A stretch of 7,109 bases of DNA from positions 1-7,109 of the forward strand of contig PXTQ01000046.1 in assembly GCA_003022505.1 (NCBI GenBank), written 5' to 3'. Under the pieces are notes generated by a model, which saw only the letters and a list, made by a program, of their open reading frames with translations, was not told the DNA's origin and did no database searches. A program made the position numbers and the translations under genes. The stretch comes from Bacteroidetes bacterium QS_8_64_10. Lineage in GTDB: Bacteria; Bacteroidota; Rhodothermia; Rhodothermales; Salinibacteraceae. Numbering within the stretch: position 1 is the stretch's first letter; each line of letters opens with the position of its first letter. Below are positions 1-4,854 of the stretch, one piece after another.

Positions 1-159
1 CTCGTGCTCACCGACGAAGGCCGCCTCGCCGCCTCCGGCCCTCCCGACGAGGTGTTGCATGAGGACCTGATCGCTCGCGTCTTTCACATGAAGGCTGCCG
101 TGCGCCACGCTCCCGACGTGCCGCCGCGCATCACTTATCAGGAAGGGTTGAAGGTATGA
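1..159 (+). CDS. ABC transporter ATP-binding protein, C-terminal fragment (FecE/BtuD-like)
   Basis: The first base starts an open frame of 52 codons ending in TGA at 157-159; the start and nucleotide-binding motifs lie upstream of the window. The visible residues begin LVLTDEGRLAASGPPDEVL and continue through a VFHM segment. This is the familiar end of importer ATPases of the iron-siderophore/haem/vitamin B12 class: the strand after the H-loop (hydrophobic-x-D-G-R-hydrophobic-x-x-x-G-x-P-x-E-V-L), then a helix and the F-x-hydrophobic segment. The protein would hydrolyse ATP on the cytoplasmic face to drive a FecCD/BtuC-type permease. No Walker or signature motif is visible, so substrate cannot be read from the fragment. 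A cobalamin adenosyltransferase starts 118 bases downstream on the same strand, so a corrinoid importer is a reasonable inference, but siderophore or haem uptake remains possible. Confidence 0.75.
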   Translation, partial: LVLTDEGRLAASGPPDEVLHEDLIARVFHMKAAVRHAPDVPPRITYQEGLKV

Positions 160-191
160 AGGTTTGTAAGCCGGAGAAGGGGCGACATGCT

Positions 192-275
192 GACCTGCGA
201 CCTTTTGACCTGCGACTTGATAAGACTTGACAGACGAGGCGGACCTGCCGATCTTGCTTAACCTGCAACCTTCTG
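192..275 (+). repeat. Degenerate direct repeats of a GACCTGCRACCTT word
   Basis: Four related copies occur in the spacer before the adenosyltransferase: GACCTGCGACCTTT at 192, GACCTGCGACTTG at 207 (15 bases later), GACCTGCCGATCTT at 242 and AACCTGCAACCTTCT at 261. The last copy ends a few bases before the ATG at 278. They could be iterated binding sites for a regulator of the following gene, or a decaying simple repeat. I see no cobalamin riboswitch B12-box or other folded leader. The spacing is not constant beyond the first pair, which weakens the operator reading. Confidence 0.55.
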
Positions 276-277
276 CT

Positions 278-868
278 ATGAAAAAAATCTACACCCGCAC
301 CGGCGACGACGGCACGACCTCGCTGTTCGGCGATGAGCGCGTCCTGAAGAGCCACCCGCGCATCGACGCCTACGGCACCGTGGACGAGGTGAACGCCCTC
401 ATCGGGCAGGCGCTGGCGCATACTGACGACGACACGCCCGGCGCGGAGCGCCTGCGAGCGGTCCTGAAGCGCCTCCAGGAAGAGCTGTTTATCCTAGGGG
501 CCGACCTCGCCACGCCGCGGGACACCAAACCCGTCGTGCCGCGCATCACGGAAGAACACACCGAGCACCTCGAACGCGACATCGACGCCTTCGACGACGA
601 GCTGCCGCCGATCAAGAATTTCGTGCTGCCGGGCGGCACCGTGGCGGCCAGCACGCTGCACCAGGCGCGCACGGTCTGCCGCCGCGCCGAACGCCTTACC
701 GTGGAGGCCGCCGACCTCGTCCCGCTCGACAACGCCGCGCTCGTCTACCTGAACCGGCTCAGCGATTTGCTCTTCGTGTTGGCGCGCTGGGCCAACCGGC
801 AGGCCGGCGTGCGCGAGGACGTGTGGAAAGCTGACGACGCTGAATCCTCCGAGGAGGAGGCCACCTGA
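278..868 (+). CDS. pduO: PduO-type cob(I)alamin adenosyltransferase (196 aa)
   Basis: This cytoplasmic enzyme transfers the 5'-deoxyadenosyl group of ATP to the reduced cobalt of cob(I)alamin or cobinamide, giving coenzyme B12 (PduO/MMAB family, a homotrimer of five-helix bundles). The N-terminal ATP site KIYTRTGDDGTTSLFG lies at residues 3-18. HPRIDAYGTVDEVNA (26-40), VLPGG (116-120), CRRAER (134-139) and LNRLSDLLFVLAR (158-170) are further family motifs at the expected spacing. The length fits the usual 185-200 residues. I chose the ATG at 278 because the family starts with M-x-I-Y-T-R-T-G; an in-frame TTG at 227 would add 17 residues encoded by the repeat tract. No Shine-Dalgarno sequence precedes the ATG. 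The tail after residue 185 is acidic (DDAESSEEEAT), a common haloadaptation-like feature. The upstream ABC ATPase fragment suggests coupling of corrinoid uptake and adenosylation. Downstream, an ATG overlaps the TGA but opens only 10 codons. Confidence 0.95.
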   Translation: MKKIYTRTGDDGTTSLFGDERVLKSHPRIDAYGTVDEVNALIGQALAHTDDDTPGAERLRAVLKRLQEELFILGADLATPRDTKPVVPRITEEHTEHLERDIDAFDDELPPIKNFVLPGGTVAASTLHQARTVCRRAERLTVEAADLVPLDNAALVYLNRLSDLLFVLARWANRQAGVREDVWKADDAESSEEEAT

Positions 869-910
869 TGCTGCTTCCGCTTCGATTGAGGCGTTGGTAG
901 CCGCAAGAGG

Positions 911-1036
911 TTGCAGCTCGCACGTGTCTGTCCCGTCGCAAACGTCCTTCACACGTCCGAACTCGACTCGAAGGAGGTGCTGGACGTAATCGGAAAGCCG
1001 GACCGGCACCAGGCCTCGCCGCCTGATTATTCCTGA
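911..1036 (+). pseudogene. Possible relic of a small lipoprotein-like protein (SmpA/OmlA-like C-terminal motif)
   Basis: Between the adenosyltransferase and the next small gene, one frame has 41 codons from a TTG at 911 to TGA at 1034. Its second half reads TSELDSKEVLDVIGKPDR, which resembles the S-x-x-E-V-x-x-x-x-G-x-P-D-R segment of small envelope proteins such as the SmpA/OmlA fold. There is no ATG, no signal peptide and no room for the rest of such a domain, because an in-frame TGA lies at 887. The third codon position is about 73% G/C, lower than in neighbouring genes. The most likely reading is a truncated, decaying gene end; chance is the alternative. The call rests on one motif and is weak. 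Confidence 0.2.
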
Positions 1037-1057
1037 ACACCCGAACACCAAACGGTT

Positions 1058-1243
1058 GTGAGCGATTCGCGCTCCCTCACGCCCACCCCGTCGGCGTCCG
1101 GCGGTACGCTGATGGAACGGATGGTGGAGGAGCGCGCCATTCCGTTCGGATCGCCGGCCTACCGGCAGGGCCTTCGGCAATTCCGGAGCAACCTGAGCGA
1201 CTTGCTCGCGCGCTACGAGGAGGCCGACCTCTGCGGTAGATGA
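1058..1243 (+). CDS. Small hypothetical protein (61 aa)
   Basis: I do not recognise this protein. A GTG at 1058 opens 61 codons ending in TGA at 1241-1243; ATG codons at residues 19 and 22 are alternative starts, and no Shine-Dalgarno sequence precedes any of them. About 85% of third codon positions are G or C, like the confident genes here, which argues for real coding. The first 18 residues are Ser/Thr/Pro-rich and look disordered. Residues 19-58 are charged and probably helical (MERMVEERAIPFGSPAYRQG and then a QFRSNLSDLLARYEEAD helix). There is no signal peptide or membrane segment. Its stop lies 11 bases from the stop of the convergent transporter gene, leaving no room for a terminator. 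It is in the same frame as the possible relic ending at 1036, so the two could be parts of one broken gene, though the join has no family support. Confidence 0.45.
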   Translation: MSDSRSLTPTPSASGGTLMERMVEERAIPFGSPAYRQGLRQFRSNLSDLLARYEEADLCGR

Positions 1244-1254
1244 ACGAGCGGACC

Positions 1255-2763
1255 TCACGCCTCCCTCGTTTCGCCCGCCAGCGTGCGACGCACGAGCCAG
1301 CCGTTGGCCGCCACCAGCACGATCAAGGCGAGGCCCCACTGCATCAGGAAATTCGCCAGCGCCCCCAACTCAAACGGGTTCCAGCGCGCCGCGCCTGAGG
1401 CGTCGTAGATGCCGTAGAGAAACCAGCCTACCAGCGCCACGGCCTGCGCGGGCACGAGGGCACCGATGAGCGCGTCCCAGCCCCCGCCCGGATCCCAGTC
1501 GCCGGGGCTGCCCCGCATGAGATCGCGTCGCAGGCGGCGCGCGCCGTAGCGCACCACGGCGAAGGCCACGAAACCGCCCGATATGATGAGCGCCACGCCC
1601 CACACGTAATCCTGATTCGCCAGAAACTGCGTCGAGAGCGCCGACGGCAGGCCCAGCAGGAAACCGCCGCCCGCCATGCTGCCCACAGCCGTTGGCCGCC
1701 GCCATCCGAGATCCACGAGGATGCGGCTCGCCAGCTCGATCATCGAAAAAAGCGAACTGAAGGCAGCGAACATCAGCCCCAGAAAGAACAGAATCGCAAA
1801 CAGCCGGCCCAGCGGCATTTCCGCAAAGAGGCGCGGCATCCAAATAAATGTTAATCCGGTACCCGCCGGACCGCTGTCTTTCATCACCTCCAGCACCTCG
1901 GCGCGCGGCATTTCTGCGCCCAGCACTGCAAAAACAGTCCCAAACACGATGATGCCCGCGAGCAGCGAGATGCAGTTGTTCCCTACGCCGGTAATGAACG
2001 CATTCTGCACGATGCCGTGTTTCTCCTGCATGTACGCGCCGTAGGTCAGGATCAGGCCCCAGCCTGCGCCGGTGTCCCAGGCGTTTTGCGCGAGGGCGTT
2101 CACCCACAGCGTCGGCTCGCTCAAGAGATCCCACTGCGGCGTAAACAGGAAGCTCACGCCCTCGCCCGCGCCCGGCAGCGTCACGGCGCGCACCACGGCC
2201 ACGAGCACGACAGCCACGAGCGTCGGGATCAGCACCTTGTTGGCGCGCTCGATGGAGTTGACGCCGCGCCACACGATGAAGCCGCCCGCTCCGACGGCGA
2301 GTGCGAGAAACAGCACCGGCCACAGTCCACCCTGAAAGGCGTCCCAGATGCCGCGTGCGGCCTCGCTCGTGGCGGGAAGCGGGGCGACCACCATGCGCCC
2401 GAAATAATAGATGCACCACCCGACGATGGCGGCGTAGTAAAACATGATGGCCGTCGCCACGAGGCCGACGAACGCGCCCATCCAGCCGAAGCGCTCGCCC
2501 ACCGTCTTGGCGAACGTACCGACAACGCCCATGCGGCTGTGGCGTCCGAGCGCGTACTCGGCGATGATGAGCGGCACGCTCCAGACCAGCAGGAACACGA
2601 TCCAGGCCACGAGAAAAGCGCCGGCCCCCTCCGCGCCGCCGTTGGTGGCCGCGATGCGCGGGAAGCGCCAGATGTTGCCCGTCCCCACGGCGATGCCCAG
2701 CACGCTCAGGATCAGGCCCAGGCGCGACGAAAAGCGCTGCTCGTTTTGGTTTGCGACGCTCAC
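1255..2763 (-). CDS. Sodium-dependent transporter, SNF/NSS (SLC6-like) family (502 aa)
   Basis: This inner-membrane symporter of the LeuT-fold family probably uses the Na+ gradient to import an amino acid or similar small molecule. About 12 hydrophobic helices are visible: roughly residues 12-38, 49-72, 95-121, 147-165, 176-196, 218-243, 250-282, 318-346, 357-374, 388-406, 431-453 and 464-492. Helix 1 carries the signature GIAVGTGNIWRFPR (23-36), including the unwound ion/substrate-site stretch. Helix 6 has ALAQNAWDTGAGWG and helix 8 has AAFSSLFSMIE, where the SS pair corresponds to the Na2 site of the family. Two departures from LeuT: Ile24 sits where LeuT has Asn21, and NGGGAF is expanded to NGGAEGAGAF (41-50). 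The start is the GTG at 2763; reading further upstream gives an Arg-rich segment overlapping pcrB. No Shine-Dalgarno sequence. It follows pcrB by 32 bases on the same strand. Substrate cannot be assigned. Confidence 0.93.
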   Translation of the reverse strand: MSVANQNEQRFSSRLGLILSVLGIAVGTGNIWRFPRIAATNGGAEGAGAFLVAWIVFLLVWSVPLIIAEYALGRHSRMGVVGTFAKTVGERFGWMGAFVGLVATAIMFYYAAIVGWCIYYFGRMVVAPLPATSEAARGIWDAFQGGLWPVLFLALAVGAGGFIVWRGVNSIERANKVLIPTLVAVVLVAVVRAVTLPGAGEGVSFLFTPQWDLLSEPTLWVNALAQNAWDTGAGWGLILTYGAYMQEKHGIVQNAFITGVGNNCISLLAGIIVFGTVFAVLGAEMPRAEVLEVMKDSGPAGTGLTFIWMPRLFAEMPLGRLFAILFFLGLMFAAFSSLFSMIELASRILVDLGWRRPTAVGSMAGGGFLLGLPSALSTQFLANQDYVWGVALIISGGFVAFAVVRYGARRLRRDLMRGSPGDWDPGGGWDALIGALVPAQAVALVGWFLYGIYDASGAARWNPFELGALANFLMQWGLALIVLVAANGWLVRRTLAGETREA

Positions 2764-2795
2764 GTTCTGGGTTTTGCGTTTTTGCGTTGCGTGTT
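2764..2795 (-). repeat. Short word-repeat in the pcrB-transporter spacer
   Basis: The whole 32-base gap between the pcrB stop and the transporter GTG, read on the coding strand, is built from iterated AACGCAAAA-like words (AACACGCAACGCAAAAACG, then CAAAACCCAGAAC). There is no hairpin or T-run, so it does not look like a terminator and the two genes are probably co-transcribed. There is no Shine-Dalgarno sequence in it either, so the transporter start relies on another mode of initiation or on coupling. Confidence 0.4.
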
Positions 2796-3569
2796 CTACT
2801 GCGACGGCTCCACTGCGGCGCGCGCGCCGTGCACGGCGGCGGCCAGCTCCGAGACGTACGCGCCCGCCGGGTCGTTCTCGATGGCGTCGCCGATGACGAC
2901 GAGTTGCGCGCCGGCCAGCACCTTGCGGTGCACCTCGTCGGGTGAGGAGAGACCGCCCCCCACCGCAAGCGGCACCGAGCACGCTTCACTGACGGCGGCG
3001 ACGAGTTCGTCGGGCACGGGCTGATCCGCGCCGGAGCCGCCGTCGGCGTAGATCAGCTTCATGCCCATCATCTCGCCCGCGAGCGCCGTGGCGGCCGCAA
3101 TGTCGGGCTTGTGGCGCGGGAGCGGCTCCGAGCCGGTCATGTACTGCGCGGTGGTAGAGCGCCCGCTCTCCACGAGCATGTAGCCCGTCGAGATCGGCTC
3201 CAGCTCTAGGCGACGAATGAGCGGCGCGGCGGAAACGTGCTGCCCGATCAGGTACTCCGGGTTGCGCCCGCTGATGACGGACAGATACAGCAGCGCGTCA
3301 AGCGCCGGAGAGAGCTGGCTCAGCGAGCCGGGAAAGCCGATCACGGGTAGATCACACGCGGCCTTGATGCGCTCCACGTACTCGCCCAGCTCGGTGGCGT
3401 GGAGCAGGCTGCCGCCCACAAACAGCGCGTCCACCTCGGCCTCGACGCACCGGCGTGCGAAGTCCGGCACGCGGTCCAGGCCCAGCTTATCTGGGTCGAT
3501 AAGCACGATAAAGCCCGCACCGCGCTGTTCGACGATGCGTAGCAGCTGCTCGTAGACAGAGGCGTTCAC
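2796..3569 (-). CDS. pcrB: Geranylgeranylglyceryl phosphate synthase family protein, PcrB-like (257 aa)
   Basis: This TIM-barrel prenyltransferase joins a polyprenyl diphosphate to sn-glycerol-1-phosphate, forming the ether bond of archaeal-type lipid precursors. Visible family motifs, in order, are FIVLIDPDK (20-28), ALFVGGS (48-54), PVIGFPGS (75-82), DALLYLSVISGRNPEYLIG (91-109), STGYMLVESG (127-136), GMKLIYADGGSGA (169-181) and PLAVGGGLSSP (200-210), the last with the phosphate-binding glycines. Length fits the group-II enzymes known from archaea and Bacteroidota; Bacillus PcrB (heptaprenyl-specific) is shorter. The prenyl chain length cannot be read here. The start is a GTG at 3569; the preceding bases (AACACCTCCC on the coding strand) are not a Shine-Dalgarno sequence. 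It is followed 32 bases later by an SNF-type transporter. The role of such lipids in these bacteria is, to my knowledge, not settled. Confidence 0.93.
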   Translation of the reverse strand: MNASVYEQLLRIVEQRGAGFIVLIDPDKLGLDRVPDFARRCVEAEVDALFVGGSLLHATELGEYVERIKAACDLPVIGFPGSLSQLSPALDALLYLSVISGRNPEYLIGQHVSAAPLIRRLELEPISTGYMLVESGRSTTAQYMTGSEPLPRHKPDIAAATALAGEMMGMKLIYADGGSGADQPVPDELVAAVSEACSVPLAVGGGLSSPDEVHRKVLAGAQLVVIGDAIENDPAGAYVSELAAAVHGARAAVEPSQ

Positions 3570-3597
3570 GGGAGGTGTTTTCTTAGAAAATGACGTT

Positions 3598-3605
3598 CAA
3601 ACTTA
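3598..3605 (-). promoter_or_regulatory. Candidate Bacteroidota-type -7 promoter element for pcrB
   Basis: On the coding strand this reads TAAGTTTG, an exact match to the TAnnTTTG -7 consensus described for the Bacteroidota primary sigma factor. It lies 28 bases before the pcrB GTG, which would give a leader of about 20 bases. The upstream -33 TTTG element is not found at the usual distance; a TTG occurs only 12 bases upstream. A chance match in AT-rich sequence is possible. Confidence 0.3.
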
Positions 3606-3673
3606 ATTCTTTGCAATCAAGCCGCTGGGCAGATGTCGGGAGAATAGGAAAAATAGGATATGAAAACAGCCCC

Positions 3674-3689
3674 AGAGGTTAGAACCTCT
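3674..3689. promoter_or_regulatory. Perfect 7-bp inverted repeat, candidate operator upstream of pcrB
   Basis: AGAGGTT-AG-AACCTCT is a perfect inverted repeat with a 2-base centre. Its two half-sites lie close together on the helix, the form expected for a dimeric repressor site, while a 2-base loop is unfavourable for an RNA hairpin and no T-run follows. It is about 70 bases upstream of the candidate pcrB promoter and roughly 275 bases before the tRNA. No regulator gene is visible to pair with it. Confidence 0.35.
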
Positions 3690-3964
3690 CATCATCCCAT
3701 CTTCCTATCACTCGATCTTCTTTCCCCACAACCAGGCGGATGAGCCGTACTGAATGCACATGTCTGTAACTTATGCGGCGCAGGGCTTTTCTGCAAGCAG
3801 AGTGCGCTTGGCTCAAAAGACAGAGACGTAAAGCAAACTTTTTTGCCTATCCTTTCACTTGCCCAAAGCTTCACGAGGCACTGCGGGAACCTCCGTGGCC
3901 GGTAGCCTTAAAATGCCGATGCAACGCTGAAAGTTGGCTTCGAGCCACTCAGTGCTGCCAATAT

Positions 3965-4038
3965 CGCGGGGTAGAGCAGACTGGTAGCTCATCGGGCTCA
4001 TAACCCGAAGGTCGCAGGTTCGAATCCTGCCCCCGCTA
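3965..4038 (+). tRNA. Initiator tRNA-fMet (anticodon CAT)
   Basis: The cloverleaf folds fully: acceptor CGCGGGG (3965-3971) with CCCCGCT (4031-4037), D stem GAGC/GCTC (3974-3977/3987-3990), anticodon stem TCGGG/CCCGA (3992-3996/4004-4008) with loop CTCATAA and anticodon CAT at 3999-4001, variable loop AGGTC, T stem GCAGG/CCTGC with loop TTCGAAT, and discriminator A4038. Initiator hallmarks are the unpaired first acceptor position (C1 opposite U72), the A11-U24 pair in the D stem and three G-C pairs at the base of the anticodon stem. The mismatch blocks elongator use and permits formylation. It is C-U here rather than the C-A of E. coli. The following bases are CTA, so the CCA tail is not encoded and must be added enzymatically. 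A strong terminator follows 9 bases later, so the gene is probably a single transcription unit. Confidence 0.97.
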
Positions 4039-4047
4039 CTATTACCG

Positions 4048-4090
4048 AAAGCCTCTCTCCGGTAAGCCCTGGAGGGAGGCTTTTTATTTT
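4048..4090 (+). terminator. Rho-independent terminator after the initiator tRNA
   Basis: The arms AAAGCCTCTCTCC (4048-4060) and GGAGGGAGGCTTT (4071-4083) form a 13-bp stem with one G-U pair and a 10-base loop, and the right arm runs into TTTTTATTTT (4081-4090). The U-run lies on the + side, so it primarily ends the tRNA transcript. On the - strand the G-U becomes an A-C mismatch and only a short T-run follows, so it would be a poor terminator for the convergent phosphatase gene, whose stop is at 4094. Confidence 0.93.
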
Positions 4091-4093
4091 GCG

Positions 4094-4771
4094 TCAGAAT
4101 TGAAGCCGCACCGCGATGACAGCGGGCACATCTGGCTCGGCATCATCGTCCTGCCAGGCGGGAGGCGTGATCGTTTCGCGGAGCGCGTGTACGCCGGCTC
4201 CCGCTCCCGCTCCCAAGAGCGCGCCCGCCAGCACATCGCTCGGGTAGTGCACGCCCAGCCACACTCGGCTCGCGGCCACGAGCGCGGCCCATGTCAGGCT
4301 CGGCAGGGCCACTGCCGCACGCCGCGGGTACGACAGGCTGATCGACGTAGCCAGCGCGAACGAGAGCGCGGCGTGACCGGATGGAAGCGAGTGGCGCGGA
4401 CTCGCAAAGCAGCGGTCGAGAACGTTCATGCGCTCCTCTACGCCCGGCACGGTCAGATAAGGACGCCCGCGCCGGAAGACGCGCTTGAGTACGCTCCCCA
4501 CACCGAACGCCAACGCCTCGGACGCCGCGAGGCGGTACGCCGCGTCGTATTCGTTGCCCGTAGCAAGCGAGCCCATCCACAGGCCGGCGGGAGCCAGTGC
4601 AAACGCCGGGTACGCCGACCAGTCCGCGCCGCGCAGCGGCACGGTCACGACAGGCGCTTCCACTCTACTCAACGCCCGCACGGCTCGCGCGTCCAGCGAG
4701 CGCTCCTGCGCCGTGGCAGGCGCGGCCACAAGCATGACGAACGCGCAGAAAACGTGGACGCGAAGAGGCAT
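4094..4771 (-). CDS. Secreted PAP2-family phosphatase (225 aa)
   Basis: This acid phosphatase/phosphatidate phosphatase-type enzyme probably removes phosphate from a lipid phosphate or another phosphomonoester in the cell envelope. All three catalytic motifs are intact: K96-x6-R103-P104 (KRVFRRGRP), P-S-G-H (130-133) and S168-R-x5-H175-x3-D179 (SRVWLGVHYPSD). His133 and His175 would act in the phosphohistidine mechanism. A signal peptide is clear at residues 1-22: basic start, hydrophobic core and an ATA-Q cleavage site. Hydrophobic segments near 56-68, 81-95, 134-146, 153-168 and 180-195 suggest a membrane-associated, possibly polytopic, protein. The last residues (VPAVIAVRLQF) end in a strand with terminal Phe, which is compatible with outer-membrane targeting but not proof of it. 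I chose the ATG at 4771 because the signal peptide begins there; an in-frame GTG at 4801 lies inside the hairpin. No Shine-Dalgarno sequence. Substrate is unknown. Confidence 0.92.
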   Translation of the reverse strand: MPLRVHVFCAFVMLVAAPATAQERSLDARAVRALSRVEAPVVTVPLRGADWSAYPAFALAPAGLWMGSLATGNEYDAAYRLAASEALAFGVGSVLKRVFRRGRPYLTVPGVEERMNVLDRCFASPRHSLPSGHAALSFALATSISLSYPRRAAVALPSLTWAALVAASRVWLGVHYPSDVLAGALLGAGAGAGVHALRETITPPAWQDDDAEPDVPAVIAVRLQF

Positions 4772-4786
4772 GGGCCATCTTTTTAA

Positions 4787-4834
4787 CGAACAGGTAGCCA
4801 CGTTGCGGTGCGGCGCAACGCGGCTACCTGTTTG
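4787..4834 (-). repeat. Long hairpin between recA and the PAP2 gene
   Basis: Arms 4789-4807 and 4814-4832 (AACAGGTAGCCACGTTGCG against its near-complement) pair over 19 bp with one mismatch, A4800 opposite C4821, and a 6-base loop GTGCGG. One wobble and one more pair extend the stem to 4787/4834. In a - strand transcript the mismatch becomes a G-U pair, so the RNA stem is continuous. It begins 20 bases after the recA stop and ends 15 bases before the PAP2 ATG. No run of U follows on the - strand (TTCGTTAAAAAG), so it is not a textbook intrinsic terminator. It may act as an mRNA 3' end stabiliser, an attenuating hairpin in the phosphatase leader, or a copy of a dispersed palindromic repeat. 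Confidence 0.85.
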
Positions 4835-4854
4835 ATATTCCTGCCATCGAAACG

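Larger units (their letters stand above)
3570..3964. other. 395-base intergenic region between pcrB and the initiator tRNA, no convincing gene
   Basis: This spacer separates divergently read pcrB (-) and tRNA (+) and is visibly richer in A+T than its surroundings. Open frames of 60 and 76 codons are present, but they have no family features, and one runs through the tRNA. The pcrB-proximal half holds a promoter-like TAAGTTTG, recurring AATAGGA words, a perfect inverted repeat and TTCCTAT words. The tRNA-proximal half holds a small hairpin TGGCT-TCG-AGCCA (3935-3947) and a TAAAAT (3909-3914) that could be a -10 box for the tRNA, but it has no good -35 partner. A small RNA in 3770-3960 cannot be excluded; I recognise no SRP, tmRNA, RNase P or 6S signature. 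Confidence 0.6.

Noticed and set aside
156..230. 24-codon frame whose ATG overlaps the TGA of the ABC ATPase
   Set aside because: The ATGA overlap is suggestive, but the second half is just translation of the spacer repeats and there is no motif or ribosome-binding site.
227..277. In-frame TTG start extending the adenosyltransferase by 17 residues
   Set aside because: The extension is encoded by the spacer repeat tract and precedes the conserved M-x-I-Y-T-R-T-G N-terminus.
160..277. Cobalamin riboswitch before the adenosyltransferase
   Set aside because: The 118-base spacer is too short and lacks a recognisable B12-box (GCCACTG-like) or multi-stem fold; only the direct repeats are present.
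494..1339. Long open frame on the - strand across the adenosyltransferase, the spacer and the small hypothetical gene (281 codons)
   Set aside because: It is antisense to a confidently identified enzyme, is Arg-rich with no family motif, and owes its length to high GC content.
2764..2982. N-terminal extension of the transporter into pcrB
   Set aside because: The extra 73 residues are Arg/Gly-rich, out of phase within pcrB, and precede the typical short cytoplasmic leader; the GTG at 2763 fits better.
1370..2989. 539-codon - strand frame overlapping the transporter in another phase
   Set aside because: It overlaps the transporter almost completely, is extremely Arg-rich and shows no membrane helices or motifs, unlike the real frame.
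2017..3024. 335-codon + strand frame opposite the transporter and the end of pcrB
   Set aside because: It runs antisense to two recognisable genes and is rich in His, Arg, Asp and Ala with no domain; an antisense GC artefact.
3570..3577. GGGAGGTG, resembling a strong Shine-Dalgarno sequence
   Set aside because: It is on the + strand, where no gene starts downstream; on the pcrB strand it reads CACCTCCC and cannot pair with the 16S 3' end.
3692..3874. 60-codon - strand frame in the pcrB-tRNA spacer
   Set aside because: No domain, no ribosome-binding site, unusual composition (many Cys, Ser, Pro), and it covers the inverted-repeat flank; likely chance in AT-richer DNA.
3773..4003. 76-codon + strand frame running into the initiator tRNA
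   Set aside because: Its last third is tRNA sequence, so it cannot be a normal protein gene.
3965..4090. tRNA-anchored integration site of a mobile element
   Set aside because: No second copy of the tRNA 3' end is seen, there is no integrase, and the tRNA is followed directly by its terminator and a chromosomal-type gene.
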